From NCBI GenBank assembly GCA_964564305.1, contig CAZMAM010000006.1:1-52430 (forward strand): 52,430 bases of DNA. The letters run 5' to 3'. Shown here piece after piece: positions 17,769 to 25,500 of this stretch; within the stretch, counting starts at the first letter, position 1, and the number at the start of each line of letters is the position of its first letter. The stretch comes from RGIG1959 sp964564305 (lineage in GTDB: Bacteria; Bacillota; Clostridia; Oscillospirales; Acutalibacteraceae). A model generated the notes under the pieces. That model ran no database searches and was not told the origin of the DNA. It saw only the letters and a program-made list of their open reading frames with translations. Made by a program: the position numbers and the translations under genes.

Positions 17769-19001
17769 GTGACTTATGAGGAAGCGAGGAATGAGCTGAA
17801 GGCGCGAAGCGGCGCGGGAATTATGCCCGGGCTTTCCCGTATGCGCGCGGCAATGGCCGCGCTGGGAAATCCGCAAAACGCTTTTTCGGCGGTGCATATC
17901 GCGGGGACAAACGGGAAGGGATCCGTTGCCGCCATGATTGCCGCCATGCTGTCCGGTTGGGGAAAGGTCGGCGTGTATACATCCCCCGCGGTCACCGGGC
18001 TTCGCGATACCGTCACGGTAAACGGATTGCCCGTTTCACGGGAACGGTTTGCCGCCTGCGTCGAGCGGGTGAAAAATACCGGGGTTCCCCTTTCGGAATT
18101 TGAATTTGTCACCTCGCTGTGCTTTCTGTATTTTGCCGAGGAACAGGCGGATATCGCCGTGATTGAATGCGGAATGGGCGGTGCGGAAGACGCTACCAAT
18201 ATTCTGCCCGCGCCGCTTTGCGCGGTATTCACGCCGATTGCGCCGGATCATACCGCTTTCCTGGGCCGTACGGTACGCGAAATCGCACAACACAAAGCGG
18301 GCATTGCCAAGCCGCCTTGCCCCGTGGTCTGCGCGCCCTCCATGGATACGGATGCGCTGGAAGTTATTATGGCGCGCGCCGCGCAGGGTGGACAGACGGT
18401 GTACCTTCCCCGTATGCCCGAAGCGTATGTGGATGCGCATTCGCTCTCTACCCGGTTTTCTTTTGAGGGAGAACCGGTCACGCTTTCCGCACTTGGGGTA
18501 CATCAGGCGGAAAACGCCGTCACCGCGTTGCAGGTGATTCGGGTCATAGGGGGGCAGGCGGGGATGGCCGGGGCTGTGCGGGCGCTTTCGCCGGTCACGG
18601 TTCCCTGCCGTCAGGAAGTAGTCTCCCGCGAACCTTTTCTGATGCTGGACGGTGCGCACAATCCGCACGGGATTGCCGCGCTTTGCGAAACGCTTCGTGC
18701 GCTGAAATGGCCGAACGCCACATTGGTTCTGGGTATGCTTCGGGATAAAGCGGCCGGCGCGTGTCTGGCGGCGCTTGCGCCGTTTTTCGGGCGAATCGTA
18801 TGCTGTACGCCCCAAAATGACCGCGCCCTGTCCGCCGATGAACTGGCGCGGTCGGCGTCCGGTCTGTTTGCGCGCATCGAAACGGTTCCCGATCCGGTTC
18901 GGGCGGCGCGGTACGCGATGGGCCTCGCGGCGCCGACCGTAGTCGCTGGGTCATTCTATACCGCCGCTCCCGTCAGAATAAGTCTGCTGAACCGTTCGTA
19001 A
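17769..19001 (+). CDS. folC: Bifunctional folylpolyglutamate / dihydrofolate synthase
   Basis: A 410-residue Mur-ligase-type enzyme that adds Glu to (dihydro)pteroate and folates using ATP in the cytoplasm. It shows the P-loop AGTNGKGS near residue 45, ECGMGGAEDATN, the PDHTAFLG metal-binding His segment and LDGAHNPHG in the C-terminal domain. The GTG start follows AAAGGAAG. It stands alone between its own promoter and a bidirectional terminator. Length is normal for the family. Confidence 0.95.
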   Translation: MTYEEARNELKARSGAGIMPGLSRMRAAMAALGNPQNAFSAVHIAGTNGKGSVAAMIAAMLSGWGKVGVYTSPAVTGLRDTVTVNGLPVSRERFAACVERVKNTGVPLSEFEFVTSLCFLYFAEEQADIAVIECGMGGAEDATNILPAPLCAVFTPIAPDHTAFLGRTVREIAQHKAGIAKPPCPVVCAPSMDTDALEVIMARAAQGGQTVYLPRMPEAYVDAHSLSTRFSFEGEPVTLSALGVHQAENAVTALQVIRVIGGQAGMAGAVRALSPVTVPCRQEVVSREPFLMLDGAHNPHGIAALCETLRALKWPNATLVLGMLRDKAAGACLAALAPFFGRIVCCTPQNDRALSADELARSASGLFARIETVPDPVRAARYAMGLAAPTVVAGSFYTAAPVRISLLNRS

Positions 19002-19014
19002 CCGCTTTGAAAAA

Positions 19015-19049
19015 GCCGCCGGAAAACCCGTTCCGGCGGCAAAATTTTT
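19015..19049. terminator. Bidirectional terminator between folC and the Ntn hydrolase
   Basis: A perfect 10-bp stem GCCGCCGGAA (19015-19024) / TTCCGGCGGC (19031-19040) is followed on the plus strand by AAAATTTTT and on the minus strand by TTTTTC. It serves the two convergent genes. The remaining bases to 19216 hold no gene; a short inverted repeat around GGCGCC (19084-19130) could be a decayed copy of the dispersed element. Confidence 0.85.
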
Positions 19050-19216
19050 ACCTGTGAAGTTTTACGGTCGTGCCGCAAAGAACGGCGCCGAAAAAGAAAC
19101 CAAAAGAACCTAGCCCTTGCGCGGCGCCGTGCCGATGGGGTCTTGCGGCACCGGAACAGCAGCGGTTCAGATCCCCGGGAAACGGGCGCGCGGCCAAAGG
19201 GAGAAAAAACCGCGCC

Positions 19217-20188
19217 TTAATTTTGCATCAAAATATTCTGGGTTTCCAGCAGGGGGTAAGCGGCAAGTTCGGTTCCGTTGATGTTTTCTTTGTACATATC
19301 CACGCCGGTGATTTGGCTGTTTTCATAAGTGGTGTAATAATATACACCGGTATCCATGTTGCAGCAGGCACTGTACAGGGTATATTCCCAACCGTGCTCT
19401 ACCCGGCAGCATCCTCTTTGCTGGGCGACCGACTCCAAAATATGGAAAAATTGGCTTACGCTCTCCGATTCGGAATCGCCGCTCAGTGAATTGGCGCGGG
19501 TAAAAGCCGCTTTGACAAAGCGGGAGGCGGACGAGAGATCTCCCGGAAGTCCCATGCTGCCCATGCCCCGGCTGTAAACGGAAAGCGGAATATCCGGAGC
19601 GAACCGGTTTTGCGGGTCGGCGGGAGACACCGCCATATAATTGGTGAGATTGGTCAGGTGGTACGGAAAATCCGGGCTGTTGGTCAGCACGCCCGCCGGA
19701 TTATCGTAGATTTTTAATCCGTCTTTTACCGATTCCGCCACAATACACTCTTGTCTGTCGGCAATCATCCAATGCAGGGGAGATGCCGGCAGTTCCTTGC
19801 TGAAATCCTCGTTGAGCATATTCATGCGGGCCAGTTTTTCCCGAGCTTCTTTGACATTGGCACACTGCCCCAAAATCCACGGAATAAATTCAAACGGGGG
19901 GACATTGTCTGCCGAAGGATTTTCTGCTTTGTAATCCGCGTATCCGGGGAAATTCAAACCTGCCATGCCCAGACTTTTTTCGTTGACGGCATCGTAATAA
20001 AGCGGCGTGTTTTGCTGAACAAAAGCCATGCCGATCATGGCATAATGCTCCGGCATATCGCCCATGCGGCGAAAGTGGAACGGATACTTCCTCGGGGTGA
20101 CCGTGACCGTTTGATGATACGCGAACTCATAATCGAGATTGCGCCCGAAATAGTGGTCTTTGGTGTGGTAAACAACGGCTGTGCACAT
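19217..20188 (-). CDS. Choloylglycine hydrolase-family Ntn amidase
   Basis: A 323-residue linear-amide C-N hydrolase of the bile salt hydrolase / penicillin V acylase family. The start MCTAVVYHTKDHYFGRNLD gives the catalytic Cys2 after Met removal and the RNxD substrate-site motif. YYTTYENSQITGV and an Asn/Arg pair complete the usual active-site set. The ATG at 20188 is preceded by AGGAGGGG and places Cys at position 2 as the mechanism requires; the longer frame upstream is rejected. No signal peptide, so cytoplasmic. Substrate (conjugated bile acid, penicillin V or acyl-homoserine lactone) cannot be told from sequence. Confidence 0.92.
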   Translation of the reverse strand: MCTAVVYHTKDHYFGRNLDYEFAYHQTVTVTPRKYPFHFRRMGDMPEHYAMIGMAFVQQNTPLYYDAVNEKSLGMAGLNFPGYADYKAENPSADNVPPFEFIPWILGQCANVKEAREKLARMNMLNEDFSKELPASPLHWMIADRQECIVAESVKDGLKIYDNPAGVLTNSPDFPYHLTNLTNYMAVSPADPQNRFAPDIPLSVYSRGMGSMGLPGDLSSASRFVKAAFTRANSLSGDSESESVSQFFHILESVAQQRGCCRVEHGWEYTLYSACCNMDTGVYYYTTYENSQITGVDMYKENINGTELAAYPLLETQNILMQN

Positions 20189-20322
20189 ACTGTTCCCCTC
20201 CTGAAATTTGAATAAGCAACAAAAGTATACCATAATATGGCGCCAAATGCCACCGAATTTTCCGCTTTTCCCCCTTTGGAGAGAGAAATTTGGAGAGAAA
20301 TATATCCGGCGGCAGAGCGAAG

Positions 20323-20350
20323 AAAAAACGCCCGAGAAATTCCCGGGCGG
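20323..20350 (-). terminator. Intrinsic terminator of tRNA-Gln
   Basis: On the minus strand the stem CGCCCG...CGGGCG (with a one-base mismatch and an AT-rich top) is followed by six T residues (plus-strand A tract 20323-20328). It begins a few bases after the tRNA CCA end. Confidence 0.85.
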
Positions 20351-20354
20351 CGCT

Positions 20355-20428
20355 TGGCTGGGATGGCAAGAGTCGAACTTGCACACACAGAGTCAAAGTC
20401 TGTTGTCCTACCGCTAGACTACATCCCA
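20355..20428 (-). tRNA. tRNA-Gln (TTG)
   Basis: On the minus strand the acceptor TGGGATG pairs with CATCCCA, followed by discriminator G and encoded CCA. The anticodon arm CAGACTTTGACTCTG carries anticodon TTG (Gln), and the T arm contains GTTCGACTC. It is intact, with its own promoter and terminator. Confidence 0.97.
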
Positions 20429-20446
20429 ATGTGTTCATCGGGCAGT

Positions 20447-20475
20447 ATTTTAGCATACCCTTTCAAAAAAGTCAA
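20447..20475 (-). promoter_or_regulatory. tRNA-Gln promoter
   Basis: Minus-strand -35 box TTGACT (20470-20475) and -10 box TAAAAT (20447-20452) with a 17-base spacer, about 20 bases before the tRNA 5' end. Confidence 0.75.
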
Positions 20476-20562
20476 TCATAAAATGGCTGTGAAGTGATGT
20501 CGTCCTTTCGGGTATACTCATGGCAATTATGCCAATTTTTGATTAAATTGTGCTAATCTCTA

Positions 20563-20591
20563 TTGCTTTATCATAGAAAGAATGATATTAT
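20563..20591 (+). promoter_or_regulatory. Promoter of the ABC-island leader
   Basis: The -35 box TTGCTT (20563-20568) and -10 box TATTAT (20586-20591) have a 17-base spacer in an AT-rich tract. The predicted start near 20598 is just before the first paired leader stem (20601). Confidence 0.7.
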
Positions 20592-20597
20592 ATTATT

Positions 20598-20753
20598 GTG
20601 CTAGGTAATGGTTCTATTCCGGTGCCTTGATAAGAAGCGGAGAGAGCGATTATAGCTTGCCTGGTATCCATCAAAGGAGGTTCGTGCGGTGAAACTTATT
20701 TTCGGATACGAAGCGCATAAATCTGATTGCGGCGCGGATTTATGCGCTTTTTT
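20598..20753 (+). ncRNA. Structured mRNA leader with intrinsic terminator (candidate attenuator)
   Basis: Between promoter and exporter genes lies a foldable leader. An outer stem CTAGGTAA (20601-20608) pairs with TTGCCTGG (20657-20664) with two G-U pairs. Inside it TTCT-A-TTCCG pairs with CGGAGAGAG with a single bulge. The leader then carries a strong AAAGGAGG site, a 35-codon ORF and an 11-bp terminator stem. GTATCC (20664-20669) can pair with either of two GGATAC copies (20704-20709, 20761-20766), so mutually exclusive folds are possible. I do not recognise a known riboswitch class. The regulatory reading is inference from layout. Confidence 0.55.
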
Positions 20754-20796
20754 GACTGACGGATACTTGGCCGCAATGGTATCACAGATATTATAA
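20689..20796 (+). CDS. 35-residue leader peptide or small secreted peptide
   Basis: A GTG-initiated ORF with a near-perfect ribosome site AAAGGAGG (20673-20680) eight bases upstream. The peptide starts MKLIFGYEAHKSDCGADLC, has two Cys (14 and 19) and ends LAAMVSQIL. Codons 9-22 overlap an intrinsic terminator hairpin, so its translation and transcription termination must interfere. Two readings are possible: a regulatory leader peptide for the ABC genes, or a small substrate peptide of the bacteriocin-type exporter downstream. I favour the leader because the hairpin occupies the coding region. Too short for homology-based support. Confidence 0.5.
   Translation: MKLIFGYEAHKSDCGADLCAFLTDGYLAAMVSQIL
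20713..20753 (+). terminator. Intrinsic terminator/attenuator ahead of the ABC exporter genes
   Basis: A perfect 11-bp stem GCGCATAAATC (20713-20723) / GATTTATGCGC (20737-20747) is followed by six T residues (20748-20753). It lies inside the 35-codon ORF and 66 bases before the permease start, so expression of the exporter requires read-through or antitermination. Confidence 0.85.
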
Positions 20797-20819
20797 CTAT
20801 AAATTAAGAGGGCGCCAAT

Positions 20820-22772
20820 ATGAAAGTTGTGAAATATATAATTTCCGTGATGGCCCTTTTATTGTGCTTTACCTTAAGCAGCGAACTGTATCAGTTTTAT
20901 CTGCAAACTTTCTCGCACCAATTTTTCTTCTTCGAGATTGCGTCAGAAAATCGCAGGGAAGTTTACGATACCATTATCGCCGCAACCGAAAGGTATAATG
21001 AAAACGTTTTCGCCTTCGAACGGAGAAATGTTGACGCTTTTCATTCTGAGATTGTCATTTTTGCGAACGAGGAAATGAAGAATCAGCTGGTCACCCGGCA
21101 AAATGTTTGTGAAGGCAATGCCCGCAGTTTTTTTTCGGGAGACACCAATGTCATTTATCGGCCGTTTGAAGCCATGATATCCGAAGGCAGCGGGATCCGG
21201 TATTATTTTACCGGTTCAAAAGAGGCTGTCGGTTCTATCAGGCAGTATATTTATTCCAGAATGGCGACATCGTATATTCATAAAGAGCCTGCGGTCGGCA
21301 GCGGGTATCTGATATATGCGCTTTGGATACTGTTGGCGGGTTTTATGCTTTTAATGACCTGGTGGAATATCCAATTCAGCAGAAAATCGGATTTTTTGAA
21401 ACTTTCCATGGGCAGCTCTGCGTCGGCAATAGTGGTAAAGAACATTTTTACGGATATTTTAGTAAATTTTGCTTCCGCTCTGGCGCTGTATTTGATTTTG
21501 AAAAACAAAATATTTATTGAGTATCAGCTGAATTATGTCTTTTTCGTGTTTTGCTTATTTAATCTTGTCAATTCCTGTTTGTATTTGTCCCTTTTTCGGG
21601 CCAGTTATAAGGAAATTATTTATGGGGCGCACATTAACGGAAAACTGCTGGCCAACACCTATTTGCTGAAGGCGATAACCCTGATTTTGCTGGTTATTTC
21701 TTTGGCGTGCAATTTTACATTGATTGCCGAAAACGCAAGCGGTTTGAAGACGTACAAAACAATCGATCGGCTTACCGATTACGCCACCGTTTCGGTTACG
21801 CCCACTCCGGAAATAAAATCGGATATGGAAAGTACCGAAAAATTGAAATCCGAAATGTTTTTGGAGGGATATTTGCAGCATAAGGTGTTTTTTTCGACAT
21901 CACGCGCGGAATTAGATGAAGGCCCGGTTATTGTCATCAATGAAACGGCATTACCGTATGTTGTTTCCGATTCGGCACAGTTTACGTCCGCAAGTGATCG
22001 ACCGTTTGTCGTTTATATTCCGCAAAGCCAAGCCGGCAGATTTGATGATGAGGATATTGCATTCTCGGCGCTATCCGCTGCTCTGGATTTCTTCGGTTTG
22101 GAGGAATACAGTTTTGAGGTACGGAATTATGCGCATGCCAAGGTGACGTATTTTGATTTGCGGGCCGAGGTGGGATTGCCGTTTGGATTCGAGACGCTGT
22201 CCGATCCGGTAATTGTGGTGTGCCGAGTAAGCGACGATATGATTCGTAAACAAATGGAACAACCGGAAAGCATCGAATTCGGCGACAGCTGGGCAAATAT
22301 CTTTTTTTCAACGGATATGCCGGCATTTTCCGAAGAAACAAACGAGAACATTGCGGATATGTCGTATAACGGGGTTGTCGGTCAGTGTAATCGGTTTAAA
22401 GCAAGCCGGTTGCGTACCGTGCTGATTAATTCGGTGATTAGCCTGTTTCTGTTGATATTAAGCATCATGCTGATATCCGTGATTGTGCAAATGGAATATA
22501 TGATCAGTTCCAAGACCATTGCCCTGAAGAAAATTCTGGGTTATTCGCTGTTTCGGCGAAACAGCGGCATTATTATGCTGAACGGTATATCGGTCGGGAT
22601 TGCTTTTATCACCGGATTGATTCTTTCCGCCATGTTCCATATTTTTACCGTACTCACTTTGTGCATGGTGTGCTTAGGGGCGATTGTTATAGATACCGTC
22701 CTGATTTTGTTCCGGATGACCGTTGCCGAAAATAAGAATACCGCGCATATTCTCAAAGGAGGCAGTTTATGA
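20820..22772 (+). CDS. Bacteriocin-associated FtsX-type ABC permease (TIGR01654/DUF1430-like)
   Basis: A 650-residue membrane protein with an N-terminal helix, a large extracytoplasmic domain (about 35-155), four helices around residues 160-305, a second extracytoplasmic region (about 310-530), and a C-terminal FtsX-like block of three helices. That block contains SSKTIALKKILGYSLFRRN, the usual coupling segment. The arrangement matches the integral membrane protein found with lactococcin-972-group exporters. AAGAGGG lies eight bases before the ATG. Base composition is visibly AT-richer than its neighbours, suggesting transfer. It overlaps the ATPase gene by ATGA. Confidence 0.83.
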   Translation: MKVVKYIISVMALLLCFTLSSELYQFYLQTFSHQFFFFEIASENRREVYDTIIAATERYNENVFAFERRNVDAFHSEIVIFANEEMKNQLVTRQNVCEGNARSFFSGDTNVIYRPFEAMISEGSGIRYYFTGSKEAVGSIRQYIYSRMATSYIHKEPAVGSGYLIYALWILLAGFMLLMTWWNIQFSRKSDFLKLSMGSSASAIVVKNIFTDILVNFASALALYLILKNKIFIEYQLNYVFFVFCLFNLVNSCLYLSLFRASYKEIIYGAHINGKLLANTYLLKAITLILLVISLACNFTLIAENASGLKTYKTIDRLTDYATVSVTPTPEIKSDMESTEKLKSEMFLEGYLQHKVFFSTSRAELDEGPVIVINETALPYVVSDSAQFTSASDRPFVVYIPQSQAGRFDDEDIAFSALSAALDFFGLEEYSFEVRNYAHAKVTYFDLRAEVGLPFGFETLSDPVIVVCRVSDDMIRKQMEQPESIEFGDSWANIFFSTDMPAFSEETNENIADMSYNGVVGQCNRFKASRLRTVLINSVISLFLLILSIMLISVIVQMEYMISSKTIALKKILGYSLFRRNSGIIMLNGISVGIAFITGLILSAMFHIFTVLTLCMVCLGAIVIDTVLILFRMTVAENKNTAHILKGGSL

Positions 22773-23377
22773 TTGCCATTCAAAATTTATGCAAACGGTT
22801 TGACGAAAAAATTTTGTTTCAGGATTTTAATTATACCGTTGAAACCGGTGATTTTGTCGTTTTTTGCGGTGAAAGCGGCTGCGGTAAAACAACATTATTG
22901 AATATGATTGGATGCTTGGAAAAACCCGACTCGGGATCTATTGTCATAGACGGAACAGATATTTGGCAATGTAAGAAGAAGCGGGAATTATTTGCGTATA
23001 AGTTGGGATTTTTGTTTCAGAATTTTGCTTTGCTCGAAGAGAAAACCGCTTGGCAAAATCTGCAAATCATCCAAAAGAAAGCCCGAACGGAAAAGAGCAT
23101 TGAACAGGTTTTGTCTGAAGTGGGCCTTTTGGATAAAAAGGATACCGAAGTGTACAAAATGTCGGGAGGAGAGCAACAGCGTTTGGCTTTAGCGCGTCTG
23201 ATGCTGAAAAAGTGCGACATCATTTTAGCTGACGAACCGACCGGATCACTGGATGAGCAAAATGCGGATATGGTAATGGAGATCCTTCATCACATGAATC
23301 TCACCGGAAAAACCGTCGTTTTGGTCACGCACAACACCAATATTATTGCCAGGGAGGAACGGGTAGTGCATTTATGA
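22769..23377 (+). CDS. ABC exporter ATP-binding protein (lactococcin-972/MacB-like)
   Basis: A 202-residue ATPase with Walker A GESGCGKTT (about 33-41), signature MSGGEQQRLALARL, Walker B IILADEPTGSLD and the H-loop VLVTHNT. The compact size and TGSLDEQN stretch fit the MacB/LolD group that pairs with FtsX-type permeases, including the lactococcin-972 group exporters. It is co-translated with the permease upstream and with the small membrane protein downstream through four-base overlaps. Confidence 0.92.
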   Translation: MIAIQNLCKRFDEKILFQDFNYTVETGDFVVFCGESGCGKTTLLNMIGCLEKPDSGSIVIDGTDIWQCKKKRELFAYKLGFLFQNFALLEEKTAWQNLQIIQKKARTEKSIEQVLSEVGLLDKKDTEVYKMSGGEQQRLALARLMLKKCDIILADEPTGSLDEQNADMVMEILHHMNLTGKTVVLVTHNTNIIAREERVVHL

Positions 23378-23955
23378 AAGCTTTAAAGGACACCCCGCGC
23401 CGGATAATTGTAAAGCGCCTGTTATTATTGCTGCTGGTCATATTACTGATTTTCGGTGTGTGGAACGCGGTTTGGTTTTTCGGATATCAGCAAAGATACA
23501 ATCAGCTCGCGGAGCATCTGAATCCGTATTACTTGGATGACGAAGGCAGAAAGTCTCTTCGGTATTCCAAAGAGGTGGGTGAATATTCCATTTCATTATC
23601 GATGCCGGCATATTTGGGCAGCGGAGGCCATGTGAGTATCGGTAAAACAGAGGGTTATGTATATGAACTCGATGAAGAGGGCAATGTTATCGCGGGAGGC
23701 GGATTAGACATTGAACTATATATTTATCCGAAATACTTTACGGATTATCGTCTTGGCTTGATGTTCTATGATGGCTTTAATTCTGTGATGGAAATGGCTG
23801 TGTTTACTACGGATATGGAAATGGAAAACACGGAAGAGATGGATGACGCGTATATAGAGCATATTAATGAACTCATACGCGAAAACAGGGATGAAATCAC
23901 CACCCTGATCAACATTGCAAGAACGGAATGGGGTCTTGACATCAAGTGGGATTAA
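23374..23955 (+). CDS. Single-helix membrane-anchored protein of unknown function
   Basis: A 193-residue protein with a basic N-terminus, one transmembrane helix (RLLLLLLVILLIFGVWNAVWFF) and an acidic extracytoplasmic domain of about 150 residues rich in Tyr and Glu. I recognise no family. The ATGA overlap with the ATPase gene shows it belongs to the same operon, so it may be an immunity factor, a periplasm-facing adaptor of the exporter, or a sensor. It has the same AT-rich composition as the two preceding genes. Confidence 0.8.
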   Translation: MKALKDTPRRIIVKRLLLLLLVILLIFGVWNAVWFFGYQQRYNQLAEHLNPYYLDDEGRKSLRYSKEVGEYSISLSMPAYLGSGGHVSIGKTEGYVYELDEEGNVIAGGGLDIELYIYPKYFTDYRLGLMFYDGFNSVMEMAVFTTDMEMENTEEMDDAYIEHINELIRENRDEITTLINIARTEWGLDIKWD

Positions 23956-24001
23956 CGGCAGAACACCCTGCTCGTTTTTACTCGTTTTTAATTGTGTGTG
24001 T

Positions 24002-24038
24002 GCACACCACCTTGCGGTTTCCTCGCCGAGGTGTGTGC
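24002..24038. other. Bulged inverted repeat downstream of the ABC island
   Basis: GCACACCACCT (24002-24012) pairs with AGGTGTGTGC (24029-24038) with one bulged C. No T tract follows, so it is a poor terminator candidate; it could stabilise the mRNA end. The rest of the 270-base gap (23956-24225) shows only a short direct repeat CTCGTTTTTA (twice, 23971-23990) and no gene. Confidence 0.5.
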
Positions 24039-24225
24039 TTTGGGTCTATTTGCTGCAAAACGGGACACTTTCTGCCGTGTAATGCCGCGTAACGCGTTGA
24101 TGCCGGTGAAAGCAGAATTCTTCGGCACTTGAATAGGCACAAATATATCCCCGTCAAAGAGGGCACTCCCTTTTTGGCGGGGATTGTATTGATTCACGCG
24201 AATTTTCATTGCCGTAAAATACATA

Positions 24226-25395
24226 CTATACCAAGGTAAATGTCGGCTGACCGGCAAACCGCTCGGCGTACTGTTCGGCATACCGCTCGGTAAATTCACG
24301 CATACGCGGCAATTTTTGCTCCATATCCCCGACCAATTTGATTTGCGTGCGGGCACGCCGGAGATTTTGCCGGTTGTCGGTGATGTGAAAGTATTCATCG
24401 CCGTTCAGGTAATCGGTGAGGAAGCGGGCGGCAAGTTCTAATGTCATAATTTTACAGCTGACCGGCATCATTTCCAGTTCGTTCTCGGTCAGTAAGCTGT
24501 GGGTTCCCTTGATGAAACCCTTGGTGAACAGACGGAATTTTTCCAAATCCATCTCCACCAGATCCAGATTGGGCTCATCTTCCGCCGCGGCACACGCGCC
24601 GGAGCGAATGGCGTCCCCGAAATCGTACAAAGAGGATCCCGGCATCACCGTATCCAAATCGATGACGCATATGGCGTCCACCGAATCGGCGTCAAACAGC
24701 ACATTGTTGATTTTGGTGTCGTTATGCGTGACGCGCCACGGAATGGCGCCGCTCGCCAGCGCGTTGAGTATTACTCCCGCGTCCGCCTCTCGGGACAGGA
24801 TAAAATCCGCTTCCGCCCGAACTTCCGCAAGACGCCCCGCGCGGTTTTCCTCTATGGCGCGGTGCAGCGCCTGAAGGCGTTTTACGGTATGGTGAAAATC
24901 CGGGATGGTTTCGTACAGCGAGGTGGCGTCGTAATCGGTGAGCATCAGCTGAAACTGCCCAAAGGCCTTTCCCGCCTGAAAGACATGATCTCTGGTGGGG
25001 GCGGAATTATAGGCAACCGTGTTGTCCACAAATTCATACGCCCGCCAAAACCCGAGATCCGGGTTTTCGAAATACGCCTTTCCGTCTTTGGCGTGGGCAA
25101 AGGAAAGCACGCGCCTCGCATACGAACCGTTGGCCTCCAGCAGATGACGCTTGATGTGCTCGGTCACGTGAATGATGTTGTCCATCACGCGGTACGGGTC
25201 GCGAAACACCCGGGTATTAATTCGCTGAAAGATATACCGCCAATTCTGTTGCCGCTTGCTGTCCTGTAAACGGACCAAATATGTGCGGTTAATGATGCCG
25301 GAGTGAATTTCCTCATACCCGGCATATTGCCCGGGAATGTCAAAATGGGAAACGATTTCTCTCATATCGGCATCGTCAGGGGATGCGGCGCTCAA
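24226..25395 (-). CDS. nahK: NahK-like N-acetylhexosamine 1-kinase
   Basis: A 389-residue phosphotransferase (APH/choline-kinase fold). Phrases VTHNDTKINNVLFDAD (catalytic loop), VIDLDTVMPGSSLYDFGD (metal-binding Asp), ETIPDFHHT and RTQIKLVGDMEQK closely match what I recall of bifidobacterial NahK, which phosphorylates GlcNAc/GalNAc at O1. I chose the TTG at 25395 because GGAGGTG sits about eight bases upstream, while the later ATG (25365) has no ribosome site; the resulting N-terminus also matches NahK length. No lacto-N-biose phosphorylase or sugar transporter is nearby, so the pathway partners must be elsewhere. Confidence 0.85.
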   Translation of the reverse strand: MSAASPDDADMREIVSHFDIPGQYAGYEEIHSGIINRTYLVRLQDSKRQQNWRYIFQRINTRVFRDPYRVMDNIIHVTEHIKRHLLEANGSYARRVLSFAHAKDGKAYFENPDLGFWRAYEFVDNTVAYNSAPTRDHVFQAGKAFGQFQLMLTDYDATSLYETIPDFHHTVKRLQALHRAIEENRAGRLAEVRAEADFILSREADAGVILNALASGAIPWRVTHNDTKINNVLFDADSVDAICVIDLDTVMPGSSLYDFGDAIRSGACAAAEDEPNLDLVEMDLEKFRLFTKGFIKGTHSLLTENELEMMPVSCKIMTLELAARFLTDYLNGDEYFHITDNRQNLRRARTQIKLVGDMEQKLPRMREFTERYAEQYAERFAGQPTFTLV

Positions 25396-25430
25396 GGGAA
25401 TACACCTCCAAACAAGCGTATTTTTCATTC

Positions 25431-25480
25431 GGGGCAAACCCGCAAAAGACTGTCGTTCGCGAAGCACAGAGCGGATTTTT
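25431..25480 (+). repeat. Degenerate left half of the dispersed repeat
   Basis: GGGGCAAACCCGCAAAAGACTG and the following TCGTTCGCGAAGCACAGAGCGGATTTTT align with the left ~50 bases of the copy at 38888 with scattered mismatches. No right end is recognisable before the ispE stop codon at 25501. It fills the gap between ispE and the nahK-like gene. Confidence 0.5.
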
Positions 25481-25500
25481 CCATGCGCCTCCGCTTTTGC

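Noticed and set aside
20355..20428. tRNA-Gln as an integration site with an attachment duplication
   Set aside because: I find no copy of the tRNA 3' end further along and no integrase in the window, so the island boundary remains only a compositional impression.
24499..25269. A 256-codon plus-strand frame across the NahK-like gene
   Set aside because: Antisense to a gene with strong kinase motifs and no start signal of its own.
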